In this document: one piece after another, positions 16,472 through 25,683 of the stretch
Layout: each line of letters starts with the position of its first letter
How positions within the stretch are numbered: position 1 is the stretch's first letter
Assembly (NCBI GenBank): GCA_963933975.1
Contig: CAWVWE010000013.1
Span: 1-47,577, forward strand
Source: UBA10364 sp905182675
Lineage (GTDB): Bacteria; Bacteroidota; Bacteroidia; Flavobacteriales; Schleiferiaceae
Direction of reading: 5' to 3'
Length of the DNA: 47,577 nucleotides
Position numbers and translations under genes: made by a program
Notes under the pieces: model-generated
What the model was told of the DNA's origin: nothing
Seen by the model: the letters and a program-made list of their open reading frames with translations, nothing else
The model's database searches: none

Positions 16472-18367
16472 ATGAGTGACGCGATCAAACACGAATGTGG
16501 ACTTGCATTTGTAAGACTCAGAAAACCTCTAGAGTACTACGTTGAGAAGTACGGCACTGCTTTCTACGGCCTGAACAAAATGTATCTTCTGATGGAGAAA
16601 CAGCGCAATCGTGGTCAAGATGGTGCTGGTATAGCGAATATAAAGCTCAATATGGATCCTGGTACGCGTTATATCTCCAGGTACCGCAGTGTAGATCCTA
16701 ATAGTATTGGAGACATTTTCGGGAAAATTCAAGGCAGAATAGCCGAAGGAATTGGCACGAACACGGATTTATTGAAAGACGTACCCTGGTTAAAGAAAAA
16801 TCTTCCCTTTACAGGAGAAGTGTTTTTAGGCCATTTGCGTTACGGAACTTATGGTGGAAACACCATAGAGGCATGTCACCCGTTTTTGCGTCAAAACAAT
16901 TGGCCAACTCGTAATTTAATTGTTGCAGGTAACTTCAATATGACTAATGTTGACGAGCTTTTCTCTGAATTAGTTGAGCTTGGACAACACCCAAAAGAAA
17001 AAGCAGATACGGTTACGATCATGGAGAAAATTGGCCATTTCCTGGATGAGGAGAATGATCGTTTGTACTATGAATTAAAAGAAGAAGGCTTTAGTAAAAA
17101 AGAGGCGACTGCTGAAATTGCCAGGAGACTAGATGTTGCAGGTGTTCTTAAAAGTGCTTCGAAAAAATGGGACGGTGGTTATGCCATGGCAGGAATGATG
17201 GGACACGGAGATTCATTTGTGTTACGTGATCCTGCAGGTGTTCGTCCTGCCTTTTATTACTATGACGACGAAATTGTTGTAGTGGCATCTGAGCGTCCAG
17301 TGATTCAGTCAGCAATGAATCTACCCACAGACGCTATTTCAGAGATTCCTCCTGGTGCGGCATTAATCGTAAAGCACCATGGTGAGGTTTCTATAGAGCA
17401 GATTAAGGAGCCTCTTGAGTATAAAGCGTGTTCTTTTGAGCGTATTTACTTCTCAAGAGGAAACGACAGAGATATTTATAAAGAACGCATAGAGTTGGGC
17501 CGTCGATTGGTCCCAAAACTGGTCGAGAAAGTGGAAGGAGACGTTGAGAACACGGTATTTTCATTCATTCCAAATACGGCTGAGGTCAGTTATTATGGTG
17601 TTGTGAAAGGAATGGAAGACCATTTCAACAACATGAAATTTGACAGAATAAAGGCGCTCGGTAACCCAACGGATGACCAACTAAAGGAAATTCTATCTAT
17701 TAGACCAAGGGTGGAAAAAGTAGCGTGGAAAGACGTGAAACTGCGTACGTTTATTGCAGAAGACAGTACTAGAGATGAATTAGTCAGTCATGTTTATGAC
17801 ATCACCCACGGATCTGTTGGACCTAATGATAATTTGGTTGCAATAGATGATAGTATTGTTAGAGGTACCACGCTAAAGCAAAGTATCCTTAAAATATTTG
17901 ACAGATTGTCCCCCAAGCATATTATAGTTGCCTCTTCTGCGCCACAAATACGTTATCCTGACTGCTACGGCATAGATATGGCTCGTATGGGTGATTTCAT
18001 TGCCTTTCGCGCTGCGGTAGCGCTTTTGACAGAATCAGGTCGATCTTATTTGATAGAAGAAATCTACCAAAAGTGTAAAGCCCAAGAGGCGATGCCAGAC
18101 GGTGAGATCAAGAACTTTGTAAAAGAAATTTACGAGCCATTTACTGCGGTAGAAATCAGCGACAAGATTGCTGAACTGTTGACGCCACCTGAGGTAAGAG
18201 CGAAAGTTAGCATCGTTTATCAAGACATTGAAGACCTTCACAAGAGCTGTCCAAACCATCCAGGGGATTGGTACTTCACAGGAAACTATCCAACCGAAGG
18301 AGGAAACAGAGTCGTGAACAAGAGCTTTATTTTCTACGTTGAAAAGAGAAACGAACGCGCCTACTAG
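16472..18367 (+). CDS. amidophosphoribosyltransferase, long Bacteroidota PurF paralogue
   Basis: 631 residues from ATG 16472. The open frame extends to a TTG at 16421, but the added residues are unlike the family, while MSDAIKHECGLAF matches the usual start. The N-terminal nucleophile glutaminase has its catalytic Cys at residue 9 after an eight-residue propeptide. GHLRYGTYGG and DPAGVRPAFYYYDDE are conserved glutaminase text; the phosphoribosyltransferase domain carries the PRPP-binding VAIDDSIVRGTT near residue 457. At 631 residues it is far longer than canonical PurF (about 470-500); the additions lie in the middle and C terminus. Many Bacteroidota have both a canonical PurF and this longer form. 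It probably makes 5-phosphoribosylamine, but the special role of the long form is unclear. Confidence 0.85.
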   Translation: MSDAIKHECGLAFVRLRKPLEYYVEKYGTAFYGLNKMYLLMEKQRNRGQDGAGIANIKLNMDPGTRYISRYRSVDPNSIGDIFGKIQGRIAEGIGTNTDLLKDVPWLKKNLPFTGEVFLGHLRYGTYGGNTIEACHPFLRQNNWPTRNLIVAGNFNMTNVDELFSELVELGQHPKEKADTVTIMEKIGHFLDEENDRLYYELKEEGFSKKEATAEIARRLDVAGVLKSASKKWDGGYAMAGMMGHGDSFVLRDPAGVRPAFYYYDDEIVVVASERPVIQSAMNLPTDAISEIPPGAALIVKHHGEVSIEQIKEPLEYKACSFERIYFSRGNDRDIYKERIELGRRLVPKLVEKVEGDVENTVFSFIPNTAEVSYYGVVKGMEDHFNNMKFDRIKALGNPTDDQLKEILSIRPRVEKVAWKDVKLRTFIAEDSTRDELVSHVYDITHGSVGPNDNLVAIDDSIVRGTTLKQSILKIFDRLSPKHIIVASSAPQIRYPDCYGIDMARMGDFIAFRAAVALLTESGRSYLIEEIYQKCKAQEAMPDGEIKNFVKEIYEPFTAVEISDKIAELLTPPEVRAKVSIVYQDIEDLHKSCPNHPGDWYFTGNYPTEGGNRVVNKSFIFYVEKRNERAY

Positions 18368-18909
18368 TGAAAATCTACACAAAAACAGGAGATAAGGGGA
18401 CCACCTCATTACTTACCGGCACTAGGGTGTCTAAGTCGGACTTGCGATTAGAAGCATATGGTACGCTTGATGAATTGAATTCTTGGCTAGGCCTTGTTTC
18501 AGCGGAGGTTCCTTCGGGCTGCTTTCCTTTGATACAAGAGATTCAATCAGAGTTGTTTTCCATGGGGTCGTATTTAGCGCTGGATGGAAAAGCTTCATTT
18601 CCCATGCCGCAGATCAGTTCATCACTGGTTAAGGAACTTGAAACCCAGATAGACCGTTGGAGTCAAAAATTACCGGAGCTCAAGAATTTTATCCTTCCAA
18701 GTGGCTCGAAGGCATCATCTATGTGTCATGTGGCGCGTACTATCTGTAGAAGAAGCGAACGCCTCATAGTGGCTTTGTCAGAGCAGGTCGAGGTAAAGAC
18801 CGAAATACCACTGTTTCTAAATAGGCTCTCAGACTTCCTGTTTGTTCAAGCGAGATACGTTCTATATACAGAAGGATTGGATGAGGTAGTTTGGACTCCT
18901 AATTATTAG
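18367..18909 (+). CDS. cob(I)alamin adenosyltransferase, PduO type
   Basis: A 180-residue enzyme that transfers adenosyl from ATP to cob(I)alamin to make coenzyme B12. The family start KIYTKTGDKGTTSLLTGTRV binds ATP; EAYGTLDELNSWLGL, HVARTICRRSER and FLNRLSDFLFVQARY complete the PduO/MMAB pattern. It starts with GTG, overlapping the preceding stop by one base (TAGTG), so translation is probably coupled to the PurF paralogue. No B12-dependent enzyme lies in this window; methylmalonyl-CoA mutase elsewhere is the usual client. Confidence 0.9.
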   Translation: MKIYTKTGDKGTTSLLTGTRVSKSDLRLEAYGTLDELNSWLGLVSAEVPSGCFPLIQEIQSELFSMGSYLALDGKASFPMPQISSSLVKELETQIDRWSQKLPELKNFILPSGSKASSMCHVARTICRRSERLIVALSEQVEVKTEIPLFLNRLSDFLFVQARYVLYTEGLDEVVWTPNY

Positions 18910-18932
18910 GAGGTTACATTTTAAGCAAAGAA

Positions 18933-18963
18933 GTTGCACAAGTGAACTAAAAAACTACATTTG
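18933..18963 (+). promoter_or_regulatory. Bacteroidota-type promoter for the DUF2795 gene
   Basis: GTTG at 18933-18936 (consensus TTTG), exactly 19 bp, then TACATTTG at 18956-18963, a perfect match to the -7 box TAnnTTTG. Transcription should start near 18969, giving an AT-rich leader of about 28 nt before the ATG at 18998. Confidence 0.7.
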
Positions 18964-18997
18964 CACGAAATAAAGAATTAAACGTTCGATATAAATT

Positions 18998-19222
18998 ATG
19001 TACTGGACTTTAGAATTAGCATCCTATTTAAGTGATGCCCCATGGCCTGCAACTCGTGACGAGCTTATTGATTATGCTATTCGCACGGGTGCCCCTCTTG
19101 AAGTTGTAGAAAATCTACAAGCTATTGAAGAAGAAGAAGAAGAAACATATGAGGGTATAGAAGAGATCTGGCCCGACTATCCTTCCGAGGAAGATTTCCT
19201 TTGGAACGAAGAAGAATATTAA
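18998..19222 (+). CDS. DUF2795 domain-containing small acidic protein
   Basis: A 74-residue protein. Residues 1-45 (WTLELASYLSDAPWPATRDE, YAIRTGAPLEVVENLQ) match the short DUF2795 fold common in Bacteroidota. The remaining third is extremely acidic, including a run of Glu encoded by a GAA repeat, and ends EEEY. Function is unknown. It has its own promoter and a strong terminator immediately after its stop, so it is transcribed alone, suggesting a compact and probably abundant protein. Confidence 0.88.
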   Translation: MYWTLELASYLSDAPWPATRDELIDYAIRTGAPLEVVENLQAIEEEEEETYEGIEEIWPDYPSEEDFLWNEEEY

Positions 19223-19223
19223 A

Positions 19224-19251
19224 AAAAAAGCCCCGTTTCGGGGCTTTTTTT
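19224..19251 (+). terminator. intrinsic terminator after DUF2795, probably bidirectional
   Basis: A perfect 12-bp stem (19224-19235 with 19239-19250; core GCCCCG/CGGGGC extended by A-T pairs), loop TTT and a T run, only 1 bp after the stop codon. A-rich on the left, it should also work leftward. Confidence 0.93.
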
Positions 19252-19336
19252 GAAATGCGGCTATGCGTTAATTGCGCCATATGATAAGCCGCTATGATTA
19301 TTGTCACAATCCAATACTTGTCCACGTTTTGTGTTG

Positions 19337-19344
19337 TATTTTTG
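19337..19344 (+). promoter_or_regulatory. candidate -7 box for the sucA-sucB operon
   Basis: TATTTTTG matches TAnnTTTG, 22 bp before the ATG at 19367. The position 19 bp upstream reads ATAC rather than TTTG, so the -33 half is missing. Its position between a strong terminator and sucA makes some promoter here necessary. Confidence 0.45.
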
Positions 19345-19366
19345 ATTGAATTTCCAACAAATTGAA

Positions 19367-22096
19367 ATGGACAGATTTTCATTTTTAGGTAGTGTGCACG
19401 CACAGTTCATAGATGAACAGTACGAAAGCTATCTTAAAAATCCTGATGACATTGAGCCTGGATGGAGGGCGTTTTTCCAAGGGTATGACTTTGCGAAGGA
19501 GGTCTACTCAGAAGAAGATTTAATTGAAGCCGGCGCTCCTGACGAAGTGATCAAAGAGTTTCACGTTCTTAACCTTATTCAAGGCTACCGTTCCAGAGGT
19601 CATTTGTTTACTCATACCAACCCTGTTCGTGAGCGTAGAGAGTATAAGCCCACCTTAGCGCTGGAGAATTTTGGATTATCAAAAGAGCATCTTGACATAT
19701 CATACAATGCTGCCACTGAGTTAGGCGCTTCTGGTCCGCGCAAGTTGCGCGAAATCATTCAGCATTTGGAGCTTATATATTGTCAAAGCATAGGTGTGGA
19801 ATACAATTATATTCGCAACGATGAACGTCGAAACTGGGTTAAGAATTGGATCAATAAAGATGACAACCAACCTAAACTAAACACAAAAGAGAAGAAACAC
19901 ATCCTTCATAAACTGAACGAAGCGGTCAGTTTTGAGTCGTTTTTGAATACCAAGTTTGTGGGTCAAAAACGTTTTTCTATTGAGGGAGCTGAATCGCTTA
20001 TTCCAGGATTAGATGAAGCCGTCAATCACGGAGCTCGTCATGGTGTTAAGGAATTTGTCTTGGGCATGGCGCATCGTGGAAGGTTGAATGTGTTAACTAA
20101 CATTTTTGGAAAGCCTAGAGAACAGATATTCTCGGAATTTGAGGGTAAAGCTTTTGATGATGTTACTATTGAGGGTGATGTGAAGTACCATTTGGGTTAC
20201 ACCACCGTTCATGAAACCATTGATGGCCACTCGGTTAAAATGAATATTGCACCTAACCCATCACACTTAGAGGCTGTGGGCCCAGTTGTTGAGGGTATTA
20301 CACGCGCAAAAATAAATAAGGATTATAACTTTGAAGGCAATAAAGTACTGCCAATTCTCATTCACGGAGACGCCGCTATAGCTGCTCAAGGAGTTGTATA
20401 TGAAACGATTCAAATGGAGATGCTAGACGGTTATAAAACCGGCGGGACTCTGCATATAGTGATCAATAATCAGGTGGGATTCACCACCAACTATAAAGAC
20501 GCACGCTCCTCAACCTATTGTACGGATATTGCTAAAGTAATTCTTGCTCCTGTTCTCCACATTAATGGGGACGATCCAGAAGCACTGGTTCACGCCATGA
20601 GATTAGCGATAGAGTACCGCCAGCGATATGAACGTGATGTGTTTATAGATCTTTTGTGTTACCGTAAATACGGGCACAATGAAGGAGACGAGCCTCGTTT
20701 CACGCAACCTATTCTTTACAAAGCAATAGCTGCTCACATGAATCCGCGTGAAATTTATACGCAGAAATTATTATCTGAGGGTATTGCAAACAAGCAGATG
20801 GTTGATGAAATGCAATCCGAGTTTAAGACCATGTTAGAAGTAGATTTTGACGAGTCAAAAAGAATTCAACGGAATGTAATCACTCCTTTCATGGAAGAGG
20901 AATGGACAGGGTATCCCGGTGCGGATCCAGGCGACATGCTTCTGTCAACAGACACTACATTCGATTTAGACCGTCTTCGTGAAATTGGAACGTTTATTAC
21001 GACGCTTCCTAAAGACAAGAAATTCTTACGCAAGACGGAGCGTCTAATGAAAGACCGCGCCGAACAAATTTCAAAACAGCGCAACAGCGTGGATTGGGGA
21101 ATGGCAGAGCTTTTAGCTTACGGGTCACTTCTTGCAGAAGACTTTAATGTCCGTTTTTCAGGAGAAGATGTGGAGCGCGGAACCTTCTCACACCGTCACG
21201 CTATCTTAACGGTGGAAGACAGTGGACAGGAAGTGTGTCTGCTTAATGAGTTTCCAGGAAAGGAAGGTCGTTTTGCGATTTATAATTCACTGTTGAGTGA
21301 ATATGCAGTAATGGGTTTTGATTATGGATATGCCATGGTTACCCCGGGTACGCTTACTATTTGGGAAGCTCAGTTTGGTGATTTCGCAAACGGTGCTCAG
21401 ATCATTATTGACCAGTTTATTGCAGCAGCAGAAGACAAATGGAAAGTTCAAAATGGATTGGTACTGCTTCTCCCGCATGGTTATGAGGGTCAAGGTGCGG
21501 AGCACAGCTCTGCAAGATTAGAACGTTTCTTGCAGCTTTGTGCCCAGGAAAACATGACTGTTGTAAATTGTACAACTCCTGCTAATTTCTATCATCTGTT
21601 AAGAAGACAACAAAAGCGTCACTTCCGCCGTCCATTAGTGGTGATGTCTCCAAAGAGTTTGTTGCGCCATCCAAGGGTTAAAAGCACTATGGAAGAGTTG
21701 GCAAATGGTTCTTTTCAGCCCATTATTCCAGACCACGATGTTGTACCAGCAGAGGTAACTAAAGTGGTTTTGTGTTCTGGAAAACTGTATTACGAGCTCT
21801 TAGAGGAAAGAGAAAAACTAGAGGCTAATGATGTTGCTATTGTGCGTATAGAGCAGCTTTACCCTCTTGACGATATAGCAATCAAAGATGAAACAGCAAA
21901 ATATGCTAATGCAACTCAATATATTTGGGCGCAAGAAGAGCCAGCCAACATGGGCGCTTGGACCTACATGTTTTGGCAGATGCATCAGAAGTTGACATTA
22001 GTGTCACCGGTACCGAGTGCGTCTACAGCAAGTGGATCTAATCAAATAGCCCTTCAGCGTCAACGCGAAACAATTGAACGAGTATTTAGCATCTAA
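19367..22096 (+). CDS. sucA: 2-oxoglutarate dehydrogenase E1 component
   Basis: 909 residues from ATG 19367; the frame is open a few codons further up, but only from an ATT, and MDRFSFLGSVHAQFIDEQYE is the usual start. This thiamine-diphosphate enzyme decarboxylates 2-oxoglutarate and passes the succinyl group to E2 in the TCA cycle. Family landmarks are YRSRGHLFTHTNPV, FVLGMAHRGRLNVL, YHLGYTT, NPSHLEAVGPVVEG, the diphosphate-binding GDAAIAAQGVVYET, INNQVGFTTN, YRKYGHNEGDEPRFTQP, and later LLPHGYEGQGAEHSSARLER. Length is standard. E2 follows 11 bp downstream. Confidence 0.97.
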   Translation: MDRFSFLGSVHAQFIDEQYESYLKNPDDIEPGWRAFFQGYDFAKEVYSEEDLIEAGAPDEVIKEFHVLNLIQGYRSRGHLFTHTNPVRERREYKPTLALENFGLSKEHLDISYNAATELGASGPRKLREIIQHLELIYCQSIGVEYNYIRNDERRNWVKNWINKDDNQPKLNTKEKKHILHKLNEAVSFESFLNTKFVGQKRFSIEGAESLIPGLDEAVNHGARHGVKEFVLGMAHRGRLNVLTNIFGKPREQIFSEFEGKAFDDVTIEGDVKYHLGYTTVHETIDGHSVKMNIAPNPSHLEAVGPVVEGITRAKINKDYNFEGNKVLPILIHGDAAIAAQGVVYETIQMEMLDGYKTGGTLHIVINNQVGFTTNYKDARSSTYCTDIAKVILAPVLHINGDDPEALVHAMRLAIEYRQRYERDVFIDLLCYRKYGHNEGDEPRFTQPILYKAIAAHMNPREIYTQKLLSEGIANKQMVDEMQSEFKTMLEVDFDESKRIQRNVITPFMEEEWTGYPGADPGDMLLSTDTTFDLDRLREIGTFITTLPKDKKFLRKTERLMKDRAEQISKQRNSVDWGMAELLAYGSLLAEDFNVRFSGEDVERGTFSHRHAILTVEDSGQEVCLLNEFPGKEGRFAIYNSLLSEYAVMGFDYGYAMVTPGTLTIWEAQFGDFANGAQIIIDQFIAAAEDKWKVQNGLVLLLPHGYEGQGAEHSSARLERFLQLCAQENMTVVNCTTPANFYHLLRRQQKRHFRRPLVVMSPKSLLRHPRVKSTMEELANGSFQPIIPDHDVVPAEVTKVVLCSGKLYYELLEEREKLEANDVAIVRIEQLYPLDDIAIKDETAKYANATQYIWAQEEPANMGAWTYMFWQMHQKLTLVSPVPSASTASGSNQIALQRQRETIERVFSI

Positions 22097-22107
22097 GCCA
22101 TAGAGAT

Positions 22108-23307
22108 ATGTTAGAAATGAAAGTGCCTTCACCAGGCGAGTCCATTACAGAAGTTGAAATAGCTACATGGTTAGTCAGTGATGGCGATTATGTGGAAAAA
22201 GATCAAGCCGTTGCAGAAGTTGATTCTGACAAGGCTACTCTTGAACTTCCCGCAGAAGAAGCAGGTGTCATCACCTTGAAAGCTGAGGAAGGCGATGTCG
22301 TTGAAGTAGGCCAGGTGGTTTGCTTGATCGACACAAGCGCTCCTCGCCCAGACGGTTCAGCTGCTCCAGCGGCGGTACCAAACCCTGCTCCGACAGCTGA
22401 AAAGCAAGCACCTACAGCTGCACAGGCTGATACCTATGCAACCGGTACAGCCTCTCCAGCTGCGAAGAAAATGATGGCGGAGTCAGGAGCTAAAGTCCCT
22501 AACGGCACTGGAAAAGATGGCCGTGTAACCAAGGCAGACGTCATAGAGGCAATCGCTTCTATGGGTTCTGCAGGATCTGGCGAACGCAATTCTGAACGTA
22601 AGAAAATGAGCAGTTTGCGACGCAAACTCGCAAGCAGATTGGTGAGCGTCAAGAATGAAACGGCGATGCTGACCACCTTTAATGAGGTGGACATGAAGCC
22701 TATTTTTGATGTTCGTAATAAATACAAAGATCAGTTTTTTAAGAAGCACGGTGTGAAGCTCGGTTTTATGAGCTTCTTTACTCTAGCTACAACGCGCGCA
22801 TTGCAAATGTATCCTGCTACAAACAGCATGATAGACGGTAATGAATTAATCAGCTATGATTTTGTAGACATCAGTATAGCTGTTAGCGGCCCTAAAGGCT
22901 TGATGGTTCCCGTTCTGCGTAATGCAGAGACGATGGATTTTGCAGGAGTTGAAAAGGAAATTGGCCGACTAGCTGCAAAAGTACGGGATGGTAAAATCAC
23001 CTTGGATGAGATGACAGGTGGAACATTCACCATAACAAATGGTGGAGTTTTTGGCTCTATGCTATCCACGCCTATTATTAACCCACCTCAAAGTGCAATT
23101 CTAGGAATGCATAACATCATCCAGCGTCCTATTGCTGAGAATGGTGAGGTAGTAATTCGCCCCATGATGTATGTTGCCCTAAGCTATGATCACCGCGTGA
23201 TTGATGGACGTGAAAGTGTTGGTACTTTAGTTGCGATGAAAGAAGCCTTAGAGAATCCTGAAGAATTTTTAATGGGAGGTAACCCAATGAAAGCTTTAGG
23301 TCTGTAA
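22108..23307 (+). CDS. sucB: dihydrolipoyllysine succinyltransferase, E2 of the 2-oxoglutarate dehydrogenase complex
   Basis: A 399-residue protein with three parts: one lipoyl domain (residues 1-75, lipoylated Lys42 in EVDSDKATLEL), an Ala/Pro-rich linker and peripheral subunit-binding domain (about 108-150, SPAAKKMMAESGAKVPNGTGKDGRVTKADV in pieces), and the catalytic acyltransferase core (about 165-399) with the active-site LSYDHRVIDGRE. It transfers succinyl groups to CoA and scaffolds the complex. Cotranscribed with sucA (11 bp gap); E3 is not in the window. A strong terminator follows about 70 bp after the stop. Confidence 0.96.
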   Translation: MLEMKVPSPGESITEVEIATWLVSDGDYVEKDQAVAEVDSDKATLELPAEEAGVITLKAEEGDVVEVGQVVCLIDTSAPRPDGSAAPAAVPNPAPTAEKQAPTAAQADTYATGTASPAAKKMMAESGAKVPNGTGKDGRVTKADVIEAIASMGSAGSGERNSERKKMSSLRRKLASRLVSVKNETAMLTTFNEVDMKPIFDVRNKYKDQFFKKHGVKLGFMSFFTLATTRALQMYPATNSMIDGNELISYDFVDISIAVSGPKGLMVPVLRNAETMDFAGVEKEIGRLAAKVRDGKITLDEMTGGTFTITNGGVFGSMLSTPIINPPQSAILGMHNIIQRPIAENGEVVIRPMMYVALSYDHRVIDGRESVGTLVAMKEALENPEEFLMGGNPMKALGL

Positions 23308-23375
23308 AACGATATTTCCAATGTTGTTTTGACCATTTTAGGTGGAATTGACGCATCGAAAACCTTATATTTGAG

Positions 23376-23405
23376 GGCCCTGCTTGGAAAAGCAGGGCCT
23401 TTTTT
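23376..23405 (+). terminator. intrinsic terminator after sucB
   Basis: Perfect 10-bp stem (GGCCCTGCTT at 23376-23385 with 23390-23399), GGAA loop and a run of six T. It separates the dehydrogenase operon from the S46 peptidase gene, whose start is 24 bp further on; the peptidase promoter must overlap or precede the hairpin. Confidence 0.92.
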
Positions 23406-23428
23406 CTTGATAACCGAAACTAAAAAGC

Positions 23429-25606
23429 ATGAGAAAAATTACAGCTGGCTTGTTAACCCTCGCCCTTGTATTCAGTAGTGTAATCACAAAAGCCCACGAA
23501 GGGATGTGGTTACCTATGTTAGTAAAGCGTTTGAACCACGCGGAAATGCAGGCAAACGGATTAAATCTTACTGCGGCAGAATTGTATGACATCAACAATG
23601 CCTCTGTGAAGGATGCTATTGTATCTCTTGGAGGATTTTGTACGGGTGAATTGATCTCAAACCAGGGATTGATGATGACGAACCACCATTGTGGTTATGA
23701 CGCTATCAGAACACACTCTACTGTAGAAAATGACTATTTAACAGATGGCTTCTGGGCGATGACTCGTGAAGAGGAACGTACTAATCCTGGCCTTACCGCA
23801 GCTATTCTAGTGCGTATGGAAGATGTAACGGATAAAGTTATGTCTGAGCTTACGGATGACATGACGGAGTCGCAACGTGCCGCTAAAGCAAAAGAAATTG
23901 GGAACGCATTGGCAAAAGAAGCCACAGAGGGCACGGTACAGAATGCCTACGTCCGCAGCTTTTTTCACAATAATGAATATTATTTATTTGTATTTAACAC
24001 CTACAAGGACGTTCGCCTGGTAGGAGCACCGCCTAGTAGTGTTGGAAAATACGGTGGTGATACAGACAACTGGATGTGGCCACGTCACACGGGAGACTTT
24101 TCTATGTTCCGTATCTACTCTGATGCTGATGGTAATCCATCAGAAATCAGTGAAGACAATGTGCCGTTAACACCTAAACATCACCTGCCAGTGAGCTTGA
24201 ATGGTGTTAAAGAAGGAGACTTCTCTATGGTCTTTGGCTTTCCAGGGTCTACAGACAGGTTCTTGACTTCAACAGGTATAGATCAAGCAATCAGTTTATA
24301 CAACCCTAGTGTTGTTGAGATTCGCGCTCAGAAACTAGCGATTATGAAAGAGGCTATGGATGCAGATGATGCAGTTCGTATTGCTTTGGCCTCTAATTAT
24401 GCATCAACAGCCAATTATTGGAAATACTTTATTGGTCAAACAGAGCAGCTAAAGAAAAACAGGGTTAAAGCGAAGAAAGAGGCTATTGAAGCCCGCTATC
24501 TTGAGTGGGCAAATGCGGATGCTAGTCGTTCGGATTATGCAAATGCGTTAGACCTATTGAATGAGGCCTATGCTTCAACAGACGCCACAGTAAAAAATGG
24601 TGTTTACCTTATGGAAGCGGGTATTCGTGGCGCATCTATGCCTTTATATGCTTTTCGTTTAGCACGAATGTTAGGCGCATTATCTAGTTCAGAAGATTTA
24701 GAAGGAGATAAAGCTGACGTGATTGCCTATGCTGAAAATCACTTTGCTGAATATCAAGCAGAGGTTGATCGCAACCTCGCACAGGCACTTTGGAGCATGT
24801 GGATGAAAAACACGACAGTGGATCAGCAGCCAAGTATTTTTACTGAGGTTCGCGATAGTATGGGCGGAGACGTGAGTATTTTGGTAACAGATGTTTATGA
24901 CAACTCTATCTACGCATCTCAAGAGGCACTAGAAGCCTGGTTGGTTGACATGGACGCAGATGTTCTCGCAGCGGATGCTGGAGGTAGAGTATCAAGCAGT
25001 TTCCTTGCGGCATATTTTGGTGCGCAAAGTGGCAATGCTGAGGTAAGCGAGAAAATGGATAAAGGTTATCGTTTGTTTACAGATGGTTTACGCAAGGCGA
25101 TGCCTGAGAAAACATTTGCACCTGATGCGAACTCTACGCTACGTATGTCATGGGGTGTTGTTGGCGCTTATGATCCGCAAGATGCTGTTCATTATGACTA
25201 CGTCACAACCATTGAGGGCGTGATGCAAAAAGAAGATCCTTCGAATGATGAATTTGTGGTTCCTGCTAAGTTGAAGGAATTATACACTGCTAAGGACTAT
25301 GGTCAGTATGCAGACGAAAATGGAGATTTAGTGGTAAACTTCATCTCTAATAATGATATTACTGGTGGTAATTCTGGTTCTCCAGTGATTAACGGAGATG
25401 GTCATCTGATCGGTACAGCCTTTGATGGTAATTGGGAAGCGATGTCAGGTGATATTTTCTTTGAGGATCAATTACAGCGTACGATCTCCGTGGATATTCG
25501 CTACACACTTTTCATTATAGATAAGTACGCAGGTGCTTCTCACTTGATAGATGAAATGACCGTAGTTAAAGGAAAGACAAAGAAGAAGCGTAAGAAACGT
25601 AAGTAG
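23429..25606 (+). CDS. S46 family dipeptidyl peptidase, DPP7 type
   Basis: A 725-residue exported serine peptidase with a signal peptide (residues 1-22). S46 enzymes cut dipeptides from peptide N termini in the periplasm, feeding amino-acid-fuelled growth. The chymotrypsin-like triad is visible: His87 in TNHHCGYDA, an Asp in or near YGGDTDNWMWPRHTGDF, and Ser649 in GGNSGSPV. Eighteen residues past the Ser is Gly667; in Porphyromonas enzymes Gly at this place marks DPP7 (hydrophobic P1), while Arg marks DPP11 (acidic P1). A basic tail (KGKTKKKRKKRK) closes the protein, which is unusual. It converges on a DPP IV-type gene across a bidirectional terminator. Confidence 0.92.
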   Translation: MRKITAGLLTLALVFSSVITKAHEGMWLPMLVKRLNHAEMQANGLNLTAAELYDINNASVKDAIVSLGGFCTGELISNQGLMMTNHHCGYDAIRTHSTVENDYLTDGFWAMTREEERTNPGLTAAILVRMEDVTDKVMSELTDDMTESQRAAKAKEIGNALAKEATEGTVQNAYVRSFFHNNEYYLFVFNTYKDVRLVGAPPSSVGKYGGDTDNWMWPRHTGDFSMFRIYSDADGNPSEISEDNVPLTPKHHLPVSLNGVKEGDFSMVFGFPGSTDRFLTSTGIDQAISLYNPSVVEIRAQKLAIMKEAMDADDAVRIALASNYASTANYWKYFIGQTEQLKKNRVKAKKEAIEARYLEWANADASRSDYANALDLLNEAYASTDATVKNGVYLMEAGIRGASMPLYAFRLARMLGALSSSEDLEGDKADVIAYAENHFAEYQAEVDRNLAQALWSMWMKNTTVDQQPSIFTEVRDSMGGDVSILVTDVYDNSIYASQEALEAWLVDMDADVLAADAGGRVSSSFLAAYFGAQSGNAEVSEKMDKGYRLFTDGLRKAMPEKTFAPDANSTLRMSWGVVGAYDPQDAVHYDYVTTIEGVMQKEDPSNDEFVVPAKLKELYTAKDYGQYADENGDLVVNFISNNDITGGNSGSPVINGDGHLIGTAFDGNWEAMSGDIFFEDQLQRTISVDIRYTLFIIDKYAGASHLIDEMTVVKGKTKKKRKKRK

Positions 25607-25629
25607 TATTACGATTTTAGATAAATATC

Positions 25630-25662
25630 AAAACCCGCGTTTCTGCTAGGAACGCGGGTTTT
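25630..25662. terminator. bidirectional terminator between convergent peptidase genes
   Basis: Perfect 12-bp stem AAAACCCGCGTT (25630-25641) with its complement at 25651-25662, 9-nt loop. T-rich on the right and A-rich on the left, it serves both the S46 gene (24 bp away) and the S9 gene (about 20 bp away). Confidence 0.92.
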
Positions 25663-25683
25663 ATTTTATGGTGCAATTCACGC

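Noticed and set aside
18035..18409. 124-codon open frame antisense to the PurF paralogue end
   Set aside because: It mirrors a well-conserved gene in another frame, and its translation has no recognisable features. The same applies to other antisense frames, such as those at 487-825, 41641-42009 and 12488-12835.
19126..19145. GAA microsatellite as a phase-variation tract
   Set aside because: It encodes the acidic run of DUF2795 in frame with trinucleotide units, so slippage would not shift the frame, and it is short.
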